A model generated the notes under the pieces. The model saw only the letters and a list, made by a program, of their open reading frames with translations. It was not told the origin of the DNA and made no database searches. From Caldalkalibacillus uzonensis (GTDB lineage Bacteria > Bacillota > Bacilli > Caldalkalibacillales > Caldalkalibacillaceae), in the NCBI RefSeq assembly GCF_030814135.1, contig NZ_JAUSUQ010000012.1:1-64000 (forward strand): a stretch of DNA of 64,000 bases. Direction: 5' to 3'. The position numbers were made by a program, and so were the translations under genes. Numbering within the stretch: the stretch's first letter is position 1; each line of letters opens with the position of its first letter. Below, piece after piece: positions 38,874-50,963 of this stretch.

Positions 38874-38880
38874 ACAGGAT

Positions 38881-38916
38881 GTTTTTGTTCAGGCGGCAAA
38901 CCGCCTGGACAAAAAC
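38881..38916. promoter_or_regulatory. Long perfect hairpin between L7Ae-like gene and rpsL
   Basis: GTTTTTGTTCAGGCGG (38881-38896) pairs with CCGCCTGGACAAAAAC (38901-38916) over 16 bp with one G-T pair and a CAAA loop. It is not followed by a T run (TTTACTT), so it is at most a weak terminator. Candidate processing or translational control element for rpsL. Confidence 0.7.
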
Positions 38917-38978
38917 TTTACTTGTGTCTTGGATGAACCGCCCGGATCTGTGTGCATGAATTGGAAGGAGGTGTCAAT

Positions 38979-39392
38979 ATGCCAACCATCAATCAGCTTG
39001 TACGCAAAGGCCGCAAAGCAAAAGTGACCAAGTCCAAATCACCTGCTCTGCAAAAAGGCTATAACAGCTTCCGCAAGGAGCAAACCAATCAAAGTTCTCC
39101 TCAAAAACGTGGTGTATGTACACGTGTAGGTACCATGACCCCCAAAAAGCCGAACTCTGCCCTGCGTAAGTATGCACGTGTGCGCTTAACCAACGGCATT
39201 GAGGTTACGGCATATATCCCTGGTATCGGCCACAACTTGCAAGAGCACAGCGTGGTGCTGATCCGCGGCGGGCGTGTGAAGGACCTGCCTGGTGTTCGTT
39301 ACCACATTGTGCGTGGGGCTTTGGATACCGCTGGTGTTCAAGACCGCAAACAAGGTCGCTCCAAATACGGTACGAAGCGGCCCAAGAAATAA
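38979..39392 (+). CDS. rpsL: 30S ribosomal protein S12
   Basis: 137 residues. The decoding-centre loop [10 protein letters not shown] carries the wild-type lysine associated with streptomycin sensitivity. AAGGAGG precedes the ATG at 38979; the upstream in-frame ATG at 38952 is not in homologues. Confidence 0.98.
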   Translation: MPTINQLVRKGRKAKVTKSKSPALQKGYNSFRKEQTNQSSPQKRGVCTRVGTMTPKKPNSALRKYARVRLTNGIEVTAYIPGIGHNLQEHSVVLIRGGRVKDLPGVRYHIVRGALDTAGVQDRKQGRSKYGTKRPKK

Positions 39393-39531
39393 GCCGGCAT
39401 TGATCTTTAATAACATTGATTTTAAATAAGGTTACAAGTTAAAGGATATGTAGGATAAAGGGAAGAGCCGGATGGCGCGGAAGGAGCCGTTGCCGTTCGG
39501 CCCCACTATGGTCATAAAGGAGGGAGACACG

Positions 39532-40002
39532 ATGCCTCGCAAAGGTCCTGTACCACGTCGAGACGTACTACCAGATCCAATTTACAACAGCAAGCTGGTT
39601 ACCCGCTTGATTAACCGCATTATGAAAGACGGAAAAAAAGGGAAAGCTGAGCGCATTCTGTACCGTGCCTTCGATATTGTTCGTGAGCGGACAGGCAAAG
39701 ATCCAATGGAAGTTTTTGACCAGGCGCTTAAAAATGTGATGCCCGTGCTTGAAGTTAAGGCACGCCGCGTGGGTGGTGCCAACTATCAAGTACCCGTTGA
39801 GGTTCGCCCTGAACGACGCATCTCTTTAGGTTTGCGCTGGATTGTCAATTACGCCCGTCTGCGCGGGGAGAAAACGATGGAAGAGCGTTTGGCTGCCGAA
39901 ATTATTGATGCGGCCAACAATACGGGAGCAGCGGTTAAAAAGCGTGAAGATACACACAAGATGGCTGAAGCCAACAAAGCATTTGCCCACTATCGCTGGT
40001 AA
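39532..40002 (+). CDS. rpsG: 30S ribosomal protein S7
   Basis: 156 residues from the ATG at 39532 ([10 protein letters not shown]), preceded by AAAGGAGGG. S7 nucleates assembly of the 30S head. An in-frame ATG at 39472, with AAGGGAAG upstream, would add 20 residues (see findings). Confidence 0.97.
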   Translation: MPRKGPVPRRDVLPDPIYNSKLVTRLINRIMKDGKKGKAERILYRAFDIVRERTGKDPMEVFDQALKNVMPVLEVKARRVGGANYQVPVEVRPERRISLGLRWIVNYARLRGEKTMEERLAAEIIDAANNTGAAVKKREDTHKMAEANKAFAHYRW

Positions 40003-40040
40003 GCGGATGCTATATACTGCTCAAGAAAGGAGAAGAAGGT

Positions 40041-42116
40041 ATGCCTAGGGAGTTCTCCTTAGAGAAAACGCGCAATATCGGGATCATGGCCCATATTGAC
40101 GCAGGGAAAACAACCACGACCGAGCGCATCCTGTTCTATACCGGCCGCACGCACAAAATTGGAGAAGTCCATGAAGGTGCGGCAACCATGGACTGGATGG
40201 AACAAGAGCAAGAGCGTGGTATTACGATCACCTCGGCTGCAACCACTGCACAATGGAAGGGTCACCGGATCAATATTATTGATACGCCTGGGCACGTCGA
40301 CTTCACCGTTGAAGTTGAGCGTTCGCTGCGAGTATTGGACGGTGCAGTGGCAGTTCTAGACGCTAAAAGCGGGGTTGAGCCGCAAACTGAAACAGTTTGG
40401 CGCCAGGCGACCACTTACCATGTGCCTCGTATTGTTTACGTCAACAAGATGGATACGGTGGGTGCCGATTTCCTAGCTTCTGTCAAAACCCTTGAAGACC
40501 GCTTGCAAGCCAAGCCGGTTCCGGTGCAGCTCCCCATTGGGGCAGAGGACACCTTCGAAGGGATTATTGACCTTGTGAGCATGAAAGCTTATTACTACCT
40601 GGATGATCTGGGCACACGCAGTGAAGCCCGGGAGATTCCCGATGATTACAAGGAGTTAGCTGAGGAATGGCGCACGCATTTGATTGAAACCGTGGCTGAA
40701 ACTGATGAAGAATTAATGATGAAATATCTTGAAGGTGAAGAGTTGACCGTTGAAGAAATCAAGGCTGCGCTGCGTAAAGGAACATGTAACCTTGAATTTT
40801 ATCCTGTGTTCTGTGGTTCTTCTTACAAGAACAAAGGCGTTCAGCTTTTACTAGACGGCGTTGTCGATTACCTACCTTCCCCGCTGGATATTCCGGCCAT
40901 TAAAGGTGTGCTGCCGGATAGCGAGGAGGAAGTCACTCGTGAGGCTGATGACAACGGACCGTTTTCTGCTCTGGCCTTCAAGATTATGTCTGATCCCTAT
41001 GTGGGTAAACTAACATTCTTCCGAACTTACTCCGGTACACTGAAATCCGGTTCTTACGTGCTCAACTCTACGAAGGGCAAACGGGAACGCATTGGGCGTA
41101 TCCTGCAAATGCATGCCAATCACCGGGAAGAAATCTCCGAAATCTATGCCGGTGAAATTGCAGCTGCGGTTGGCTTGAAAGATACCACAACGGGTGATAC
41201 ATTGTGCGATGAGAAAAACCCGGTTATCTTAGAGTCTATGACTTTCCCAGAGCCCGTGATTAAGCTGGCCATTGAGCCCAAAACCAAAGCGGACCAGGAG
41301 AAAATGGCCATCGCCCTGGCAAAACTGTCTGAAGAAGACCCCACTTTCCGTACGGAAACGGACGAAGAAACTGGACAAACCACCATTGCCGGTATGGGTG
41401 AGCTTCACTTGGACATTATCGTAGATCGTCTGAAACGGGAGTTCAAAGTGGAAGCAAATGTGGGCAACCCGCAAGTGGCCTACAAAGAAACCTTTACCAC
41501 ACCGGCCAAAGTGGAAGGGAAGTTTATTCGCCAGTCCGGCGGACGCGGTCAATACGGCCATGTATGGATCGAATTCGAACCGCTGGAAAGAGGACAAGGC
41601 TTCGAATTTGTGAACAAAATTGTCGGTGGGGTTGTGCCTAAAGAATACATTCCTGCCGTACAGCAAGGTGTCGAAGAAGCCATGCAAAATGGTGTCTTAG
41701 CCGGTTATCACATGGTTGACTTAAGGGCAACCCTCTTTGATGGAAGTTATCACGATGTGGACTCCAGTGAGATGGCCTTTAAGATTGCTGCCTCCATTGC
41801 TTTGAAAGAAGCAGCCAAAAAATGTAACCCTGTCTTGCTCGAGCCCATTATGAAAGTAGAAGTGGTTGTACCTGAAGAATACATGGGTGACGTGATGGGT
41901 GACATCAACTCCCGCCGCGGACGTGTCGAAGGTATGGATACGCGTGGTAACGCCCAAGTGATTCGGGCCATGGTGCCACTGTCCGAAATGTTTGGTTATG
42001 CAACAGCACTCCGTTCCCGCACCCAAGGCCGGGGAACATACACCATGGTCTTTGATCATTATGAGGAAGCACCGAAATCCATTGCTGATGAGATCATTGA
42101 AAAGTCAAACGCCTAA
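40041..42116 (+). CDS. fusA: Elongation factor G
   Basis: 691 residues, full length, five-domain translocase. The G1 motif [12 protein letters not shown] lies near residue 17-28, with G3 DTPGHVDFT and G4 NKMD present. AAAGGAG precedes the ATG. Confidence 0.98.
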   Translation: MPREFSLEKTRNIGIMAHIDAGKTTTTERILFYTGRTHKIGEVHEGAATMDWMEQEQERGITITSAATTAQWKGHRINIIDTPGHVDFTVEVERSLRVLDGAVAVLDAKSGVEPQTETVWRQATTYHVPRIVYVNKMDTVGADFLASVKTLEDRLQAKPVPVQLPIGAEDTFEGIIDLVSMKAYYYLDDLGTRSEAREIPDDYKELAEEWRTHLIETVAETDEELMMKYLEGEELTVEEIKAALRKGTCNLEFYPVFCGSSYKNKGVQLLLDGVVDYLPSPLDIPAIKGVLPDSEEEVTREADDNGPFSALAFKIMSDPYVGKLTFFRTYSGTLKSGSYVLNSTKGKRERIGRILQMHANHREEISEIYAGEIAAAVGLKDTTTGDTLCDEKNPVILESMTFPEPVIKLAIEPKTKADQEKMAIALAKLSEEDPTFRTETDEETGQTTIAGMGELHLDIIVDRLKREFKVEANVGNPQVAYKETFTTPAKVEGKFIRQSGGRGQYGHVWIEFEPLERGQGFEFVNKIVGGVVPKEYIPAVQQGVEEAMQNGVLAGYHMVDLRATLFDGSYHDVDSSEMAFKIAASIALKEAAKKCNPVLLEPIMKVEVVVPEEYMGDVMGDINSRRGRVEGMDTRGNAQVIRAMVPLSEMFGYATALRSRTQGRGTYTMVFDHYEEAPKSIADEIIEKSNA

Positions 42117-42157
42117 AGGGTATACCTATTGCAAGGTCAGTTTTCATGTTGTAAGCT

Positions 42158-42202
42158 AAGAAAGGATTCACTTATCCACCGTCCGGTGATGGATCCTTTC
42201 TT
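42158..42202. promoter_or_regulatory. Hairpin in the tuf leader
   Basis: AAGAAAGGAT (42158-42167) pairs with ATCCTTTCTT (42193-42202), enclosing a second stem CACC/GGTG (42177-42188). No T tract follows. It may mark RNA processing between fusA and tuf. Confidence 0.6.
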
Positions 42203-42259
42203 GCTACACATAAACTTATACTTAAAACCAATTCTCTTAATTAAAGGAGGAACATCATA

Positions 42260-43450
42260 ATGGCTAAAGAAAAATTTGAACGTACCAAGCCGCACGTTAA
42301 CGTTGGTACGATTGGTCACGTTGACCATGGTAAAACCACTTTAACTGCCGCAATTACGACTGTATTAGCTCAAGCTGGTAAAGCTCAAGCTCAAGCATAT
42401 GATGCCATCGACAAAGCACCTGAAGAGCGTGAGCGCGGAATCACTATCTCTACCGCACACGTTGAGTACGAAACTGACAATCGTCACTATGCTCACGTTG
42501 ACTGCCCGGGACACGCTGACTATGTTAAGAACATGATTACCGGTGCTGCTCAAATGGATGGTGCCATCCTGGTTGTATCTGCAGCTGATGGTCCGATGCC
42601 CCAAACTCGTGAGCACATCCTGCTGTCCCGTCAGGTAGGCGTGCCAGCGATCGTTGTCTTCCTGAACAAATGCGATATGGTTGACGACGAAGAATTGCTG
42701 GAACTTGTTGAAATGGAAGTGCGTGACCTGCTTTCTGAATACGAGTTCGATGGAGACAACGTACCAGTGATCAAAGGTTCCGCTCTGAAAGCATTAGAAG
42801 ATCCTTCCAGTGAGTGGGGTCAAAAAATCCTTGAATTAATGGATGCTGTAGACGAGTACATCCCCACACCTGAGCGTGATGTGGACAAACCGTTCCTGAT
42901 GCCTGTTGAGGACGTCTTCTCCATCACTGGTCGTGGTACGGTTGCCACTGGCCGCGTTGAGCGCGGTGTTATCAAAGTGGGCGACGAAGTAGAAATTCTT
43001 GGTTTAACTGAAGAGCCTAAGAAAACCACTGTCACTGGGGTAGAGATGTTCCGCAAAATCCTTGACCAAGCTGAAGCTGGTGACAACATCGGTGCCCTTC
43101 TGCGCGGTATTGACCGTGACGAAGTTGAGCGTGGTCAGGTGCTGATTCAACCTGGTACTGTTAAAGCTCACAAGAAATTCAAATGCCAAGTTTACGTGTT
43201 AAGCAAAGAAGAAGGTGGTCGTCATACGCCATTCTTCTCCAACTATCGTCCGCAGTTCTACTTCCGCACCACTGACGTAACCGGCGTTATCAAGCTGCCT
43301 GAAGGCGTTGAAATGGTGATGCCTGGCGACAACGTTGAAATGGAAGTTGAACTGATCTCTCCAATTGCCATTGAAGATGGAACCCGCTTCGCTATCCGCG
43401 AAGGCGGACGCACTGTAGGTGCTGGCGCCGTTACTGAAATTATTGAGTAA
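42260..43450 (+). CDS. tuf: Elongation factor Tu
   Basis: 396 residues, three domains. [20 protein letters not shown] and NKCDMVDD are the G motifs. It delivers aminoacyl-tRNA. AAAGGAGG is well placed. Followed by a strong terminator, which ends the str operon. Confidence 0.99.
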   Translation: MAKEKFERTKPHVNVGTIGHVDHGKTTLTAAITTVLAQAGKAQAQAYDAIDKAPEERERGITISTAHVEYETDNRHYAHVDCPGHADYVKNMITGAAQMDGAILVVSAADGPMPQTREHILLSRQVGVPAIVVFLNKCDMVDDEELLELVEMEVRDLLSEYEFDGDNVPVIKGSALKALEDPSSEWGQKILELMDAVDEYIPTPERDVDKPFLMPVEDVFSITGRGTVATGRVERGVIKVGDEVEILGLTEEPKKTTVTGVEMFRKILDQAEAGDNIGALLRGIDRDEVERGQVLIQPGTVKAHKKFKCQVYVLSKEEGGRHTPFFSNYRPQFYFRTTDVTGVIKLPEGVEMVMPGDNVEMEVELISPIAIEDGTRFAIREGGRTVGAGAVTEIIE

Positions 43451-43494
43451 GGGCCAGAACCTTGTGCTTATCCTGATTTGGGCCAGTCATAACA

Positions 43495-43531
43495 ACAAGC
43501 CGTGTAGAACCCTCTCTACACGGCTTGTTTT
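43495..43531 (+). terminator. Terminator after tuf
   Basis: ACAAGCCGTGTAGA pairs perfectly with TCTACACGGCTTGT over 14 bp around a 6-nt loop, then TTTT. Confidence 0.95.
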
Positions 43532-43658
43532 GTGCAGCTGGTTTGTGGACTATAATTTTCCTTCATTAATTAGGGTGGAAAAAACCCGGTGAAACTTGCG
43601 TTTTGCGCTTATTTATTATATGATAGTCAAGTGCCTGACAGGATAGCCGAAACTTTCC

Positions 43659-43687
43659 TTGCATGATGCTGTAGAATTCGGTATAAT
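43659..43687 (+). promoter_or_regulatory. Promoter of the S10 supercluster
   Basis: TTGCAT (43659-43664), 17-nt spacer, TATAAT (43682-43687). Another TATAAT at 43551-43556 lacks a good -35. Confidence 0.9.
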
Positions 43688-44131
<444 letters not shown>

Positions 44132-44203
44132 TGTTTGATATGGAGACTATTGTTTTTGAGGATAGGAAGCTTAAAAGAACAATGTGATTAGGAGGTGGAC
44201 TTC

Positions 44204-44830
44204 ATGACCAAGGGTATCTTAGGTAAGAAGCTGGGCATGACCCAAGTATTTGCAGAAGACGGGACGCTTATTCCTGTAACGGTGATCCAAGCTGGTCCGT
44301 GTGTCGTCATGCAAAAGAAAACCGAAGAAAACGATGGTTACGAAGCCATTCAGCTTGGTTTTGAGGATAAAAAAGCACACCGTGCCACTCGTCCGGAAAG
44401 AGGGCATGCCGGCAAAGCTAACACGACGCCTAAGCGCTACATTAAAGAGATTCGTGGCGTAGATTTGAATCAATATGAAGTTGGTCAGGAAGTAAAAGTA
44501 GATATTTTTGAAAACGGAGAATATGTGGATGTGACAGGTACATCCAAAGGGAAAGGATTCCAGGGTGCCATCAAGCGTCATGGTTTTTCCCGCGGACCAA
44601 TGTCACACGGCTCCCGTTATCACCGTGGTCCTGGTTCTCTAGGTGCCATCGATCCGATGCGGGTCTTCAAAGGCCGCCCGTTACCTGGACGCATGGGCCA
44701 TGACCGGGTGACCATTCAAAAGCTTGAAGTAATTAAAGTGGATCCTGAGCGCAACCTGTTGTTAGTGAAAGGTTCCGTACCAGGGCCCAAAAACAGCTAT
44801 GTGATGGTTCGTTCTTCTGTTAAGGCTTAA
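44204..44830 (+). CDS. rplC: 50S ribosomal protein L3
   Basis: 208 residues. Start ATG 44204 lies 9 nt after GGAGG; a GTG three codons upstream overlaps that site. The central extension [20 protein letters not shown] reaching the peptidyl-transferase centre is intact. Confidence 0.97.
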   Translation: MTKGILGKKLGMTQVFAEDGTLIPVTVIQAGPCVVMQKKTEENDGYEAIQLGFEDKKAHRATRPERGHAGKANTTPKRYIKEIRGVDLNQYEVGQEVKVDIFENGEYVDVTGTSKGKGFQGAIKRHGFSRGPMSHGSRYHRGPGSLGAIDPMRVFKGRPLPGRMGHDRVTIQKLEVIKVDPERNLLLVKGSVPGPKNSYVMVRSSVKA

Positions 44831-44862
44831 TGGGAAACGTTTGGATGAAAGGAGGAAATATC

Positions 44863-45486
44863 ATGCCTAAAGTAACACTATATAACCAAAACGGCTCTTC
44901 AGTTGGTGAAATAGAACTGGCCGACAGTGTCTTCGGCATTGAGCCTAATCAACACGTGCTCCATGATGCAGTCGTGATGCAGCGTGCTGCGATGAGAGCC
45001 GGCACACATGCGACCAAAAACCGCGCCGCTGTTCGTGGTGGTGGACGTAAACCCTGGAGACAAAAAGGAACTGGCCGTGCCCGCCATGGTTCAATTCGTG
45101 CGCCTCAATGGGTTGGCGGTGGCGTTGTGTTTGGACCAACCCCACGCGACTATGGTTATAAATTACCGAAAAAAGTTCGCCGCTTAGCCATTAAATCTGC
45201 TCTTTCTTCTAAAGTGAAAAACGAGGAAATTAAAGTGCTGGAAAGTTTACAGCTTGCACAACCCAAAACGAAAGAAATGGTCAACATCCTCAAAAACTTG
45301 GATGCTAACCGCAAAGCGTTAATTGTGACTGACAGCTATGATGACAACGTGGCGCTGTCCAGCCGCAACATTCCGGGAGTCACCTTTGTGACTGCTGAAG
45401 GGATCAATGTGCTGGATGTTTTAACCCATGACACATTGATTATCACCAAGGATGCTGTAGCCAAAGTGGAGGAGGTGTTTCAATAA
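44863..45486 (+). CDS. rplD: 50S ribosomal protein L4
   Basis: 207 residues from ATG 44863 (AAGGAGG upstream). The exit-tunnel loop ([20 protein letters not shown]) is conserved. An upstream in-frame ATG overlapping the rplC stop is not supported. The stop overlaps the rplW start by one base. Confidence 0.97.
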   Translation: MPKVTLYNQNGSSVGEIELADSVFGIEPNQHVLHDAVVMQRAAMRAGTHATKNRAAVRGGGRKPWRQKGTGRARHGSIRAPQWVGGGVVFGPTPRDYGYKLPKKVRRLAIKSALSSKVKNEEIKVLESLQLAQPKTKEMVNILKNLDANRKALIVTDSYDDNVALSSRNIPGVTFVTAEGINVLDVLTHDTLIITKDAVAKVEEVFQ

Positions 45487-45776
45487 TGAAAGATCCTCGC
45501 GACATCATCAAGCGTCCGATTATTACTGAGCGCTCCACTGATATGATGGAACAAAACAAGTATGTGTTTGAAGTGGACGTTAAAGCCAACAAAACGGAGA
45601 TCAAGAAAGCCGTTGAGCAAATTTTTGACGTTAAAGTGGTTAAGGTGAACACCATTAACATGAAGAAAAAACCGAAGCGGTTTGGACGTTTCAGTGGGTT
45701 TACTCCCCGCCGCAAAAAAGCAATCGTCCAACTGTCTGAGGACAGCAAGCCGCTGGAGTTTTTTGAAGGTGCGTAA
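45486..45776 (+). CDS. rplW: 50S ribosomal protein L23
   Basis: 96 residues ([15 protein letters not shown]...). L23 lies at the tunnel exit and docks trigger factor and SRP. Start overlaps the rplD stop as TAATG, so translation is coupled. Confidence 0.97.
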   Translation: MKDPRDIIKRPIITERSTDMMEQNKYVFEVDVKANKTEIKKAVEQIFDVKVVKVNTINMKKKPKRFGRFSGFTPRRKKAIVQLSEDSKPLEFFEGA

Positions 45777-45804
45777 GGTAAATTGACGAAAGGAGGACAT
45801 GAGC

Positions 45805-46635
45805 ATGGGTGTTAAAAAATATAAACCAACTTCTCCTGGCCGTCGTAACATGTCTGTTTCAACATTTGAAGAAATTACGACGGATCAGCCAGAAAAATCC
45901 TTGCTTGCCCCGTTAACAAAAAAAGCGGGACGTAACAACCAAGGCCGGATTACCACTCGTCACAGAGGTGGTGGTCATAAGCGCAAATACCGCATCATTG
46001 ACTTCAAACGCAACAAAGATGGAGTTCCCGGTCGTGTGGCTACGATTGAGTATGATCCCAACCGTTCAGCCAATATCGCACTGATTCACTATGTAGACGG
46101 CGAAAAACGCTATATCTTACACCCCAAAGGATTAAAAGTGGGTGACATGATCGAATCCGGTCCTGAAGCTGACATTAAGGTGGGTAACGCACTGCCTTTG
46201 GAAAACATCCCTGTGGGTACCGTCATTCATAACATTGAGCTCAAGCCCGGTAAAGGCGGACAGTTGGTTCGTGCTGCTGGTACGGAGGCCCAATTGCTTG
46301 GTAAAGACGGCAACTATGCCATCGTTCGTCTCAACTCTGGTGAGGTGCGTATGATCCGTAAAGAGTGTCGTGCGACGATCGGTCAAGTCGGCAATGTGGA
46401 TCATGAACTTGTGCGCATCGGTAAAGCGGGCCGTTCCCGTTGGCTGGGCAGACGTCCGACTGTACGCGGATCAGCGATGAACCCTGTTGATCACCCGCAT
46501 GGTGGTGGTGAAGGTAAAGCACCGATTGGACGCAAATCACCGATGACACCTTGGGGCAAACCAACACTGGGTTATAAGACACGTAAGAAGAACAATCCAT
46601 CTGACAAGTATATTATTCGCCGTCGCAAAAAGTAA
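45805..46635 (+). CDS. rplB: 50S ribosomal protein L2
   Basis: 276 residues. ATG 45805 is 8 nt after GGAGG, and the ATG two codons upstream is too close. The C-terminal [12 protein letters not shown] with the conserved histidine near the peptidyl-transferase centre is present. Confidence 0.98.
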   Translation: MGVKKYKPTSPGRRNMSVSTFEEITTDQPEKSLLAPLTKKAGRNNQGRITTRHRGGGHKRKYRIIDFKRNKDGVPGRVATIEYDPNRSANIALIHYVDGEKRYILHPKGLKVGDMIESGPEADIKVGNALPLENIPVGTVIHNIELKPGKGGQLVRAAGTEAQLLGKDGNYAIVRLNSGEVRMIRKECRATIGQVGNVDHELVRIGKAGRSRWLGRRPTVRGSAMNPVDHPHGGGEGKAPIGRKSPMTPWGKPTLGYKTRKKNNPSDKYIIRRRKK

Positions 46636-46689
46636 TGTTTTAGTGATAAGTATCGTGTCTAACAATCGTTTGAAGGGAGGGACCATTTC

Positions 46690-46968
46690 ATGGGTCGCAG
46701 CTTGAAAAAAGGACCTTTTGTCGATGACCACTTGATGAAGAAAATTGAAGCATTGAACGAAAAAAATGAGAAAAAAGTGATTAAAACATGGTCCAGACGT
46801 TCCACGATCTATCCTGAATTTGTCGGACATACGATTGCCGTCTATGACGGACGCAAACATGTACCGGTGTACATTACTGAAGATATGGTCGGTCATAAGC
46901 TTGGAGAATTTGCACCAACCCGTACCTTTAAAGGTCATGCGGGAGACGACAAGAAAACGAAGCGCTAA
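46690..46968 (+). CDS. rpsS: 30S ribosomal protein S19
   Basis: 92 residues ([31 protein letters not shown]), complete. It binds the 30S head with S13. AAGGGAGGG upstream. Confidence 0.98.
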   Translation: MGRSLKKGPFVDDHLMKKIEALNEKNEKKVIKTWSRRSTIYPEFVGHTIAVYDGRKHVPVYITEDMVGHKLGEFAPTRTFKGHAGDDKKTKR

Positions 46969-46990
46969 GCTTGAGGGGAGGTTATGACAC

Positions 46991-47332
46991 GTGGAAGCAA
47001 GAGCAGTAGCCAGATTCGTGCGGATTGCTCCTCGTAAAGTCCGCCTTGTGATTGACTTGATTCGAGGGAAGCAAGTCGGAGAAGCGATTGCCATCTTAAG
47101 ACATACGCCTAAAGCGGCATCCCCGGTCGTGGAAAAGCTTTTGAAATCAGCGATCGCTAATGCAGAGCACAATTACAATATGAATCCTGATGATCTCGTT
47201 ATTAGCAAAATCTATTGTGACGAAGGTCCTACTTTAAAACGATTCCGCCCTCGTGCTATGGGGCGTGCAAGCCGGATCAACAAACGTACGAGCCACATTA
47301 CCGTCGTATTGACAGAAAAGAAGGAGGGTTAA
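46991..47332 (+). CDS. rplV: 50S ribosomal protein L22
   Basis: 113 residues, GTG start after GGGGAGG. The beta-hairpin loop lining the exit tunnel ([19 protein letters not shown]), where macrolide-resistance mutations arise, looks normal. It is followed 3 nt later by rpsC. Confidence 0.97.
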   Translation: MEARAVARFVRIAPRKVRLVIDLIRGKQVGEAIAILRHTPKAASPVVEKLLKSAIANAEHNYNMNPDDLVISKIYCDEGPTLKRFRPRAMGRASRINKRTSHITVVLTEKKEG

Positions 47333-47335
47333 TGC

Positions 47336-47995
47336 GTGGGTCAAAAAGTAAGTCCTAAAGGTCTCAGGATCGGCATTATTCGTGACTGGGAATCCAAATG
47401 GTACGCCGATAAGGAATATGCCGACTACCTGCACGAAGACCTTAAAATTCGCAACTACATTGAAGAGAGATTAAAAGACGCCGCTGTTTCCACCATCGAA
47501 ATTGAGCGTGCAGCTAACCGCATCAACATCACCATTCACACAGCCAAGCCCGGCATGGTGATTGGTAAAGGCGGTTCTGAAGTAGAGGCGCTGAGAAAAG
47601 CACTCAATCAACTGACTGGCAAGCGGGTTCACCTAAACATTAGTGAAATCAAACAACCCGATCTTGATGCCAAGCTGGTGGCTGATAATATTGCCCGTCA
47701 AATTGAAAACCGTATTTCCTTCAGACGTGCCATGAAACAAGCCATCCAGCGCACGATGCGTGCCGGCGCCAAAGGGATTAAGACAATGGTCAGCGGACGT
47801 TTGGCTGGTGCAGACATCGCCCGCAGTGAAGGGTATAACGAAGGTACGGTTCCGTTGCACACCTTACGTGCAGATATTGACTATGGAACGGCAGAAGCTG
47901 ACACCACCTACGGTAAAATCGGTGTCAAAGTGTGGATTTACCGCGGAGAAGTTCTTCCTCAGAAGAGAACGAAAAGAGCGGAAGGAGGTCAATAA
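47336..47995 (+). CDS. rpsC: 30S ribosomal protein S3
   Basis: 219 residues, GTG start with AAGGAGGG upstream. The KH domain ([17 protein letters not shown]) and the mRNA-entry helicase residues are present. Confidence 0.97.
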   Translation: MGQKVSPKGLRIGIIRDWESKWYADKEYADYLHEDLKIRNYIEERLKDAAVSTIEIERAANRINITIHTAKPGMVIGKGGSEVEALRKALNQLTGKRVHLNISEIKQPDLDAKLVADNIARQIENRISFRRAMKQAIQRTMRAGAKGIKTMVSGRLAGADIARSEGYNEGTVPLHTLRADIDYGTAEADTTYGKIGVKVWIYRGEVLPQKRTKRAEGGQ

Positions 47996-47997
47996 TC

Positions 47998-48432
47998 ATG
48001 TTGATGCCTAAACGTGTGAAGTACCGCAAAGAGCACCGCGGCAGAATGAAAGGGCGCGCCAAAGGCGGTACTGAGGTTGCCTTCGGTGAATACGGTTTGC
48101 AAGCCCTTGAGCCGGCCTGGATCACCAACCGCCAAATCGAAGCGGCTCGTGTGGCTATGACACGTTATATCAAACGTGGCGGTAAAGTGTGGATTAAAAT
48201 CTTCCCATCCAAACCCTACACCAAGAAGCCATTAGAGGTGCGCATGGGTTCCGGTAAAGGTTCTCCAGAAGGATGGGTTGCTGTTGTCAAGCCTGGCAAA
48301 GTGATGTTTGAACTGGCCGGCGTGCCTGAAGATGTTGCTCGTGAAGCATTAAGATTAGCCTCGCACAAACTTCCGATCAAAACGAAGTTTGTAAAACGTG
48401 AAGGTTTGGGTGGTGAGCCAAATGAAAGCTAA
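47998..48432 (+). CDS. rplP: 50S ribosomal protein L16
   Basis: 144 residues from ATG 47998 ([15 protein letters not shown]), preceded by GGAAGGAGG. The [13 protein letters not shown] loop near the A site is conserved. A longer frame into rpsC is not supported. The 3' end overlaps rpmC by 11 nt. Confidence 0.97.
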   Translation: MLMPKRVKYRKEHRGRMKGRAKGGTEVAFGEYGLQALEPAWITNRQIEAARVAMTRYIKRGGKVWIKIFPSKPYTKKPLEVRMGSGKGSPEGWVAVVKPGKVMFELAGVPEDVAREALRLASHKLPIKTKFVKREGLGGEPNES

Positions 48433-48625
48433 TGAATTGCGCAACATGACCACTGCCGAAATCGAACAAAAAATTGCAGCTTTAAAAGAAGAATTATTTA
48501 ACCTCCGTTTCCAGTTGGCAACAGGACAATTGGACAATACGGCACGCATCCGCCAGGTGCGCAAAGATATTGCTCGTGCCAAAACTGTATTGCGTGAAAG
48601 AGAACTGGGAATTAACTCTAAATAA
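48422..48625 (+). CDS. rpmC: 50S ribosomal protein L29
   Basis: 67 residues, two-helix protein at the tunnel exit ([19 protein letters not shown]). The ATG lies inside rplP with GGTGGTGAG as ribosome-binding site. Confidence 0.96.
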   Translation: MKANELRNMTTAEIEQKIAALKEELFNLRFQLATGQLDNTARIRQVRKDIARAKTVLRERELGINSK

Positions 48626-48643
48626 TCGAAAGGAGGTTACATC

Positions 48644-48907
48644 ATGGCAGAACGTAATAATCGCAAAGTTCAAATCGGTAAAGTGGTAAGCGACAAAATG
48701 GATAAAACCATTACTGTTGCAGTTGAAACGTACAAAATGCACCCGCTGTACAAAAAGCGTGTGAAATATACCAAGAAATATAAGGCCCATGACGAGCATA
48801 ACCAAGCTAAAGTGGGCGATATCGTTAAAATCATGGAAACTCGCCCGCTGTCCAAAGACAAGCGCTGGCGTCTGGTTGAAATCGTAGAAGAAGCTGTGAT
48901 CATCTAA
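48644..48907 (+). CDS. rpsQ: 30S ribosomal protein S17
   Basis: 87 residues with the OB-fold signature [14 protein letters not shown] and [23 protein letters not shown] upstream. Confidence 0.97.
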   Translation: MAERNNRKVQIGKVVSDKMDKTITVAVETYKMHPLYKKRVKYTKKYKAHDEHNQAKVGDIVKIMETRPLSKDKRWRLVEIVEEAVII

Positions 48908-48965
48908 TCCTAAACCAGATCTAATCTAACATGAACTTCTCGCTAAGAAGAGAGGAGGTTACAAG

Positions 48966-49334
48966 ATGATTCAACAAGAAACACGTTTAAAAGTGGCTGA
49001 CAACTCCGGAGCAAGAGAGCTGTTATGTATCAAAGTATTGGGTGGATCCGGCCGCAAATATGCCAACATCGGAGACTTAATCGTCTGTTCTGTGAAGGAA
49101 GCAACACCCGGAGGCGTTGTCAAAAAAGGTGATGTAGTCAAAGCTGTTGTTGTACGCTCTAAGCGAGGTGTTCGCCGTAAAGACGGATCTTACATCCGTT
49201 TTGACGAAAATGCCGCCGTGATCGTGCGTGATGATAAAAGCCCCCGTGGCACACGTATTTTCGGCCCTGTGGCTCGTGAACTGCGTGACAAAGACTTTAT
49301 GAAAATTATCTCCCTGGCGCCTGAAGTGCTTTAA
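48966..49334 (+). CDS. rplN: 50S ribosomal protein L14
   Basis: 122 residues ([30 protein letters not shown]), complete. Part of the 30S-interface bridge. AGAGGAGG upstream. Confidence 0.98.
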   Translation: MIQQETRLKVADNSGARELLCIKVLGGSGRKYANIGDLIVCSVKEATPGGVVKKGDVVKAVVVRSKRGVRRKDGSYIRFDENAAVIVRDDKSPRGTRIFGPVARELRDKDFMKIISLAPEVL

Positions 49335-49388
49335 AAAGGGCTAGAACGACCAGATCCTGAGATTGAACAGGTAGGAGGTGCACAACAG

Positions 49389-49703
49389 ATGCATGTAAAG
49401 AAAGACGACATGGTCATGGTGATTACCGGCAAAGACAAAGGGAAAAAGGGACGTGTGATCGCCGCCTATCCCCGTCAAAACCGCGTGCTGGTTGAAGGGG
49501 TGAACATGGTAAAAAAGCATCAGAAGCCTAACCAGGCTAACCCTCAGGGGGGCATTATTACCAAAGAAGCACCAATCCATGTCTCCAACGTTATGCCGAT
49601 CGATCCCAAAACAGGCGAACCTACCCGAGTGGGCTACAAAGTGCTGGAAAACGGCAAGAAAGTGCGTATCGCCAAAAAGTCCGGTGAACCATTGGATAAA
49701 TAA
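49389..49703 (+). CDS. rplX: 50S ribosomal protein L24
   Basis: 104 residues with an N-terminal KOW motif ([20 protein letters not shown]). An assembly initiator. GGAGG is 9-10 nt before the ATG. Confidence 0.97.
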   Translation: MHVKKDDMVMVITGKDKGKKGRVIAAYPRQNRVLVEGVNMVKKHQKPNQANPQGGIITKEAPIHVSNVMPIDPKTGEPTRVGYKVLENGKKVRIAKKSGEPLDK

Positions 49704-49729
49704 TTGAGTGTGAAAGGAGGTTATCACTC

Positions 49730-50272
49730 ATGGCTGCAAGATTACAGGAAAAATACCGCAGCGAAGTCGTTCCTTCATTAATGCAAAAGTTCAATTACAA
49801 AAGCATCATGCAAGTGCCTAAAATCGAAAAAGTCGTCATCAACATGGGGATTGGTGAAGCAGCCCAAAATGCCAAAGTGCTGGACGGAGCTGTTTCCGAT
49901 CTGGAGGCCATCACAGGCCAAAAACCCGTCATTACCCGTGCTAAGAAATCCATTGCCGGTTTTAAAATTCGTGAGGGGATGCCGATCGGTGTCAAAGTCA
50001 CCCTGCGTGGCGAACGGATGTATCATTTCCTGGATAAGTTATTTAATGTGGCCCTGCCCCGCGTACGTGACTTCAGAGGTGTATCACCTAAATCCTTTGA
50101 TGGACGCGGCAACTACACCTTGGGCTTAAAAGAACAGCTGATCTTCCCTGAGATCGACTACGACAAAATTGATAAAGTGCGCGGAATGGACGTTGTGATT
50201 GTGACCACAGCACAAACTGACGAAGAATGCAAAGCCTTGCTTGATGAAATGGGCATGCCTTTCAAAAAATAA
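49730..50272 (+). CDS. rplE: 50S ribosomal protein L5
   Basis: 180 residues ([34 protein letters not shown]). Binds 5S rRNA in the central protuberance. AAAGGAGG upstream. Confidence 0.98.
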   Translation: MAARLQEKYRSEVVPSLMQKFNYKSIMQVPKIEKVVINMGIGEAAQNAKVLDGAVSDLEAITGQKPVITRAKKSIAGFKIREGMPIGVKVTLRGERMYHFLDKLFNVALPRVRDFRGVSPKSFDGRGNYTLGLKEQLIFPEIDYDKIDKVRGMDVVIVTTAQTDEECKALLDEMGMPFKK

Positions 50273-50319
50273 GGAACGGTTGAAAGATCACAATTGCTTG
50301 TAAGGAGGGAATGAACACA

Positions 50320-50505
50320 GTGGCCAAAAAATCCATGATCGCCAAAGCAAAGCGTAAGCCGAAATTTAAAGTGCGTGCTTACACCCGTTGTGAGCGCTGC
50401 GGCCGCCCCCATTCGGTTATGCGCAAATTCAAACTGTGCCGTATCTGTTTTCGTGAATTGGCCTATAAAGGTCAAATTCCAGGTGTGAAAAAAGCAAGTT
50501 GGTAA
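50320..50505 (+). CDS. rpsN: 30S ribosomal protein S14, zinc-binding type Z
   Basis: 61 residues with CERCGRPHS and CRICFREL, the two CxxC pairs of the zinc form. The GTG at 50320 gives the standard MAKKSMIAK start; the ATG at 50311 abuts the ribosome-binding site. Confidence 0.97.
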   Translation: MAKKSMIAKAKRKPKFKVRAYTRCERCGRPHSVMRKFKLCRICFRELAYKGQIPGVKKASW

Positions 50506-50537
50506 TCCCGAGCTTGGGAAGGAAGGAGGTAATTTGA

Positions 50538-50936
50538 ATGGCAATGACAGATCCTATTGCAGATATGCTGACACGTATTCGTAATGCCAATGCTGTTCGT
50601 CACCAATCATTAGAGGTTCCTGCTTCAAATCTCAAAAAGCAAATTGTTGAGATTTTAAAGCGTGAAGGTTTTATCCGTGATGCCGAGTACATTGAAGATA
50701 ACAAACAAGGGATTATCCGTATCTATCTCAAATACGGCCCGAACAACGAACGGGTTATTACCGGACTGAAACGGATTTCGAAACCCGGCTTGCGCGTGTA
50801 CGCCAAAAGTAATGAGCTGCCCCGCGTTTTGGGTGGTTTGGGTATTGCGATTATCTCTACATCCAAAGGCGTTATGACTGATAAAGAAGCGCGCCAGCAA
50901 AAAGTGGGCGGCGAGGTTATCGCTTACGTTTGGTAA
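50538..50936 (+). CDS. rpsH: 30S ribosomal protein S8
   Basis: 132 residues ([34 protein letters not shown]). S8 binds helix 21 of 16S rRNA and is the spc-operon repressor in E. coli; whether that applies in Bacilli is unclear. AAGGAGG upstream. Confidence 0.98.
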   Translation: MAMTDPIADMLTRIRNANAVRHQSLEVPASNLKKQIVEILKREGFIRDAEYIEDNKQGIIRIYLKYGPNNERVITGLKRISKPGLRVYAKSNELPRVLGGLGIAIISTSKGVMTDKEARQQKVGGEVIAYVW

Positions 50937-50963
50937 AGACAGAACAGAAATGGAGGTGTTTGT

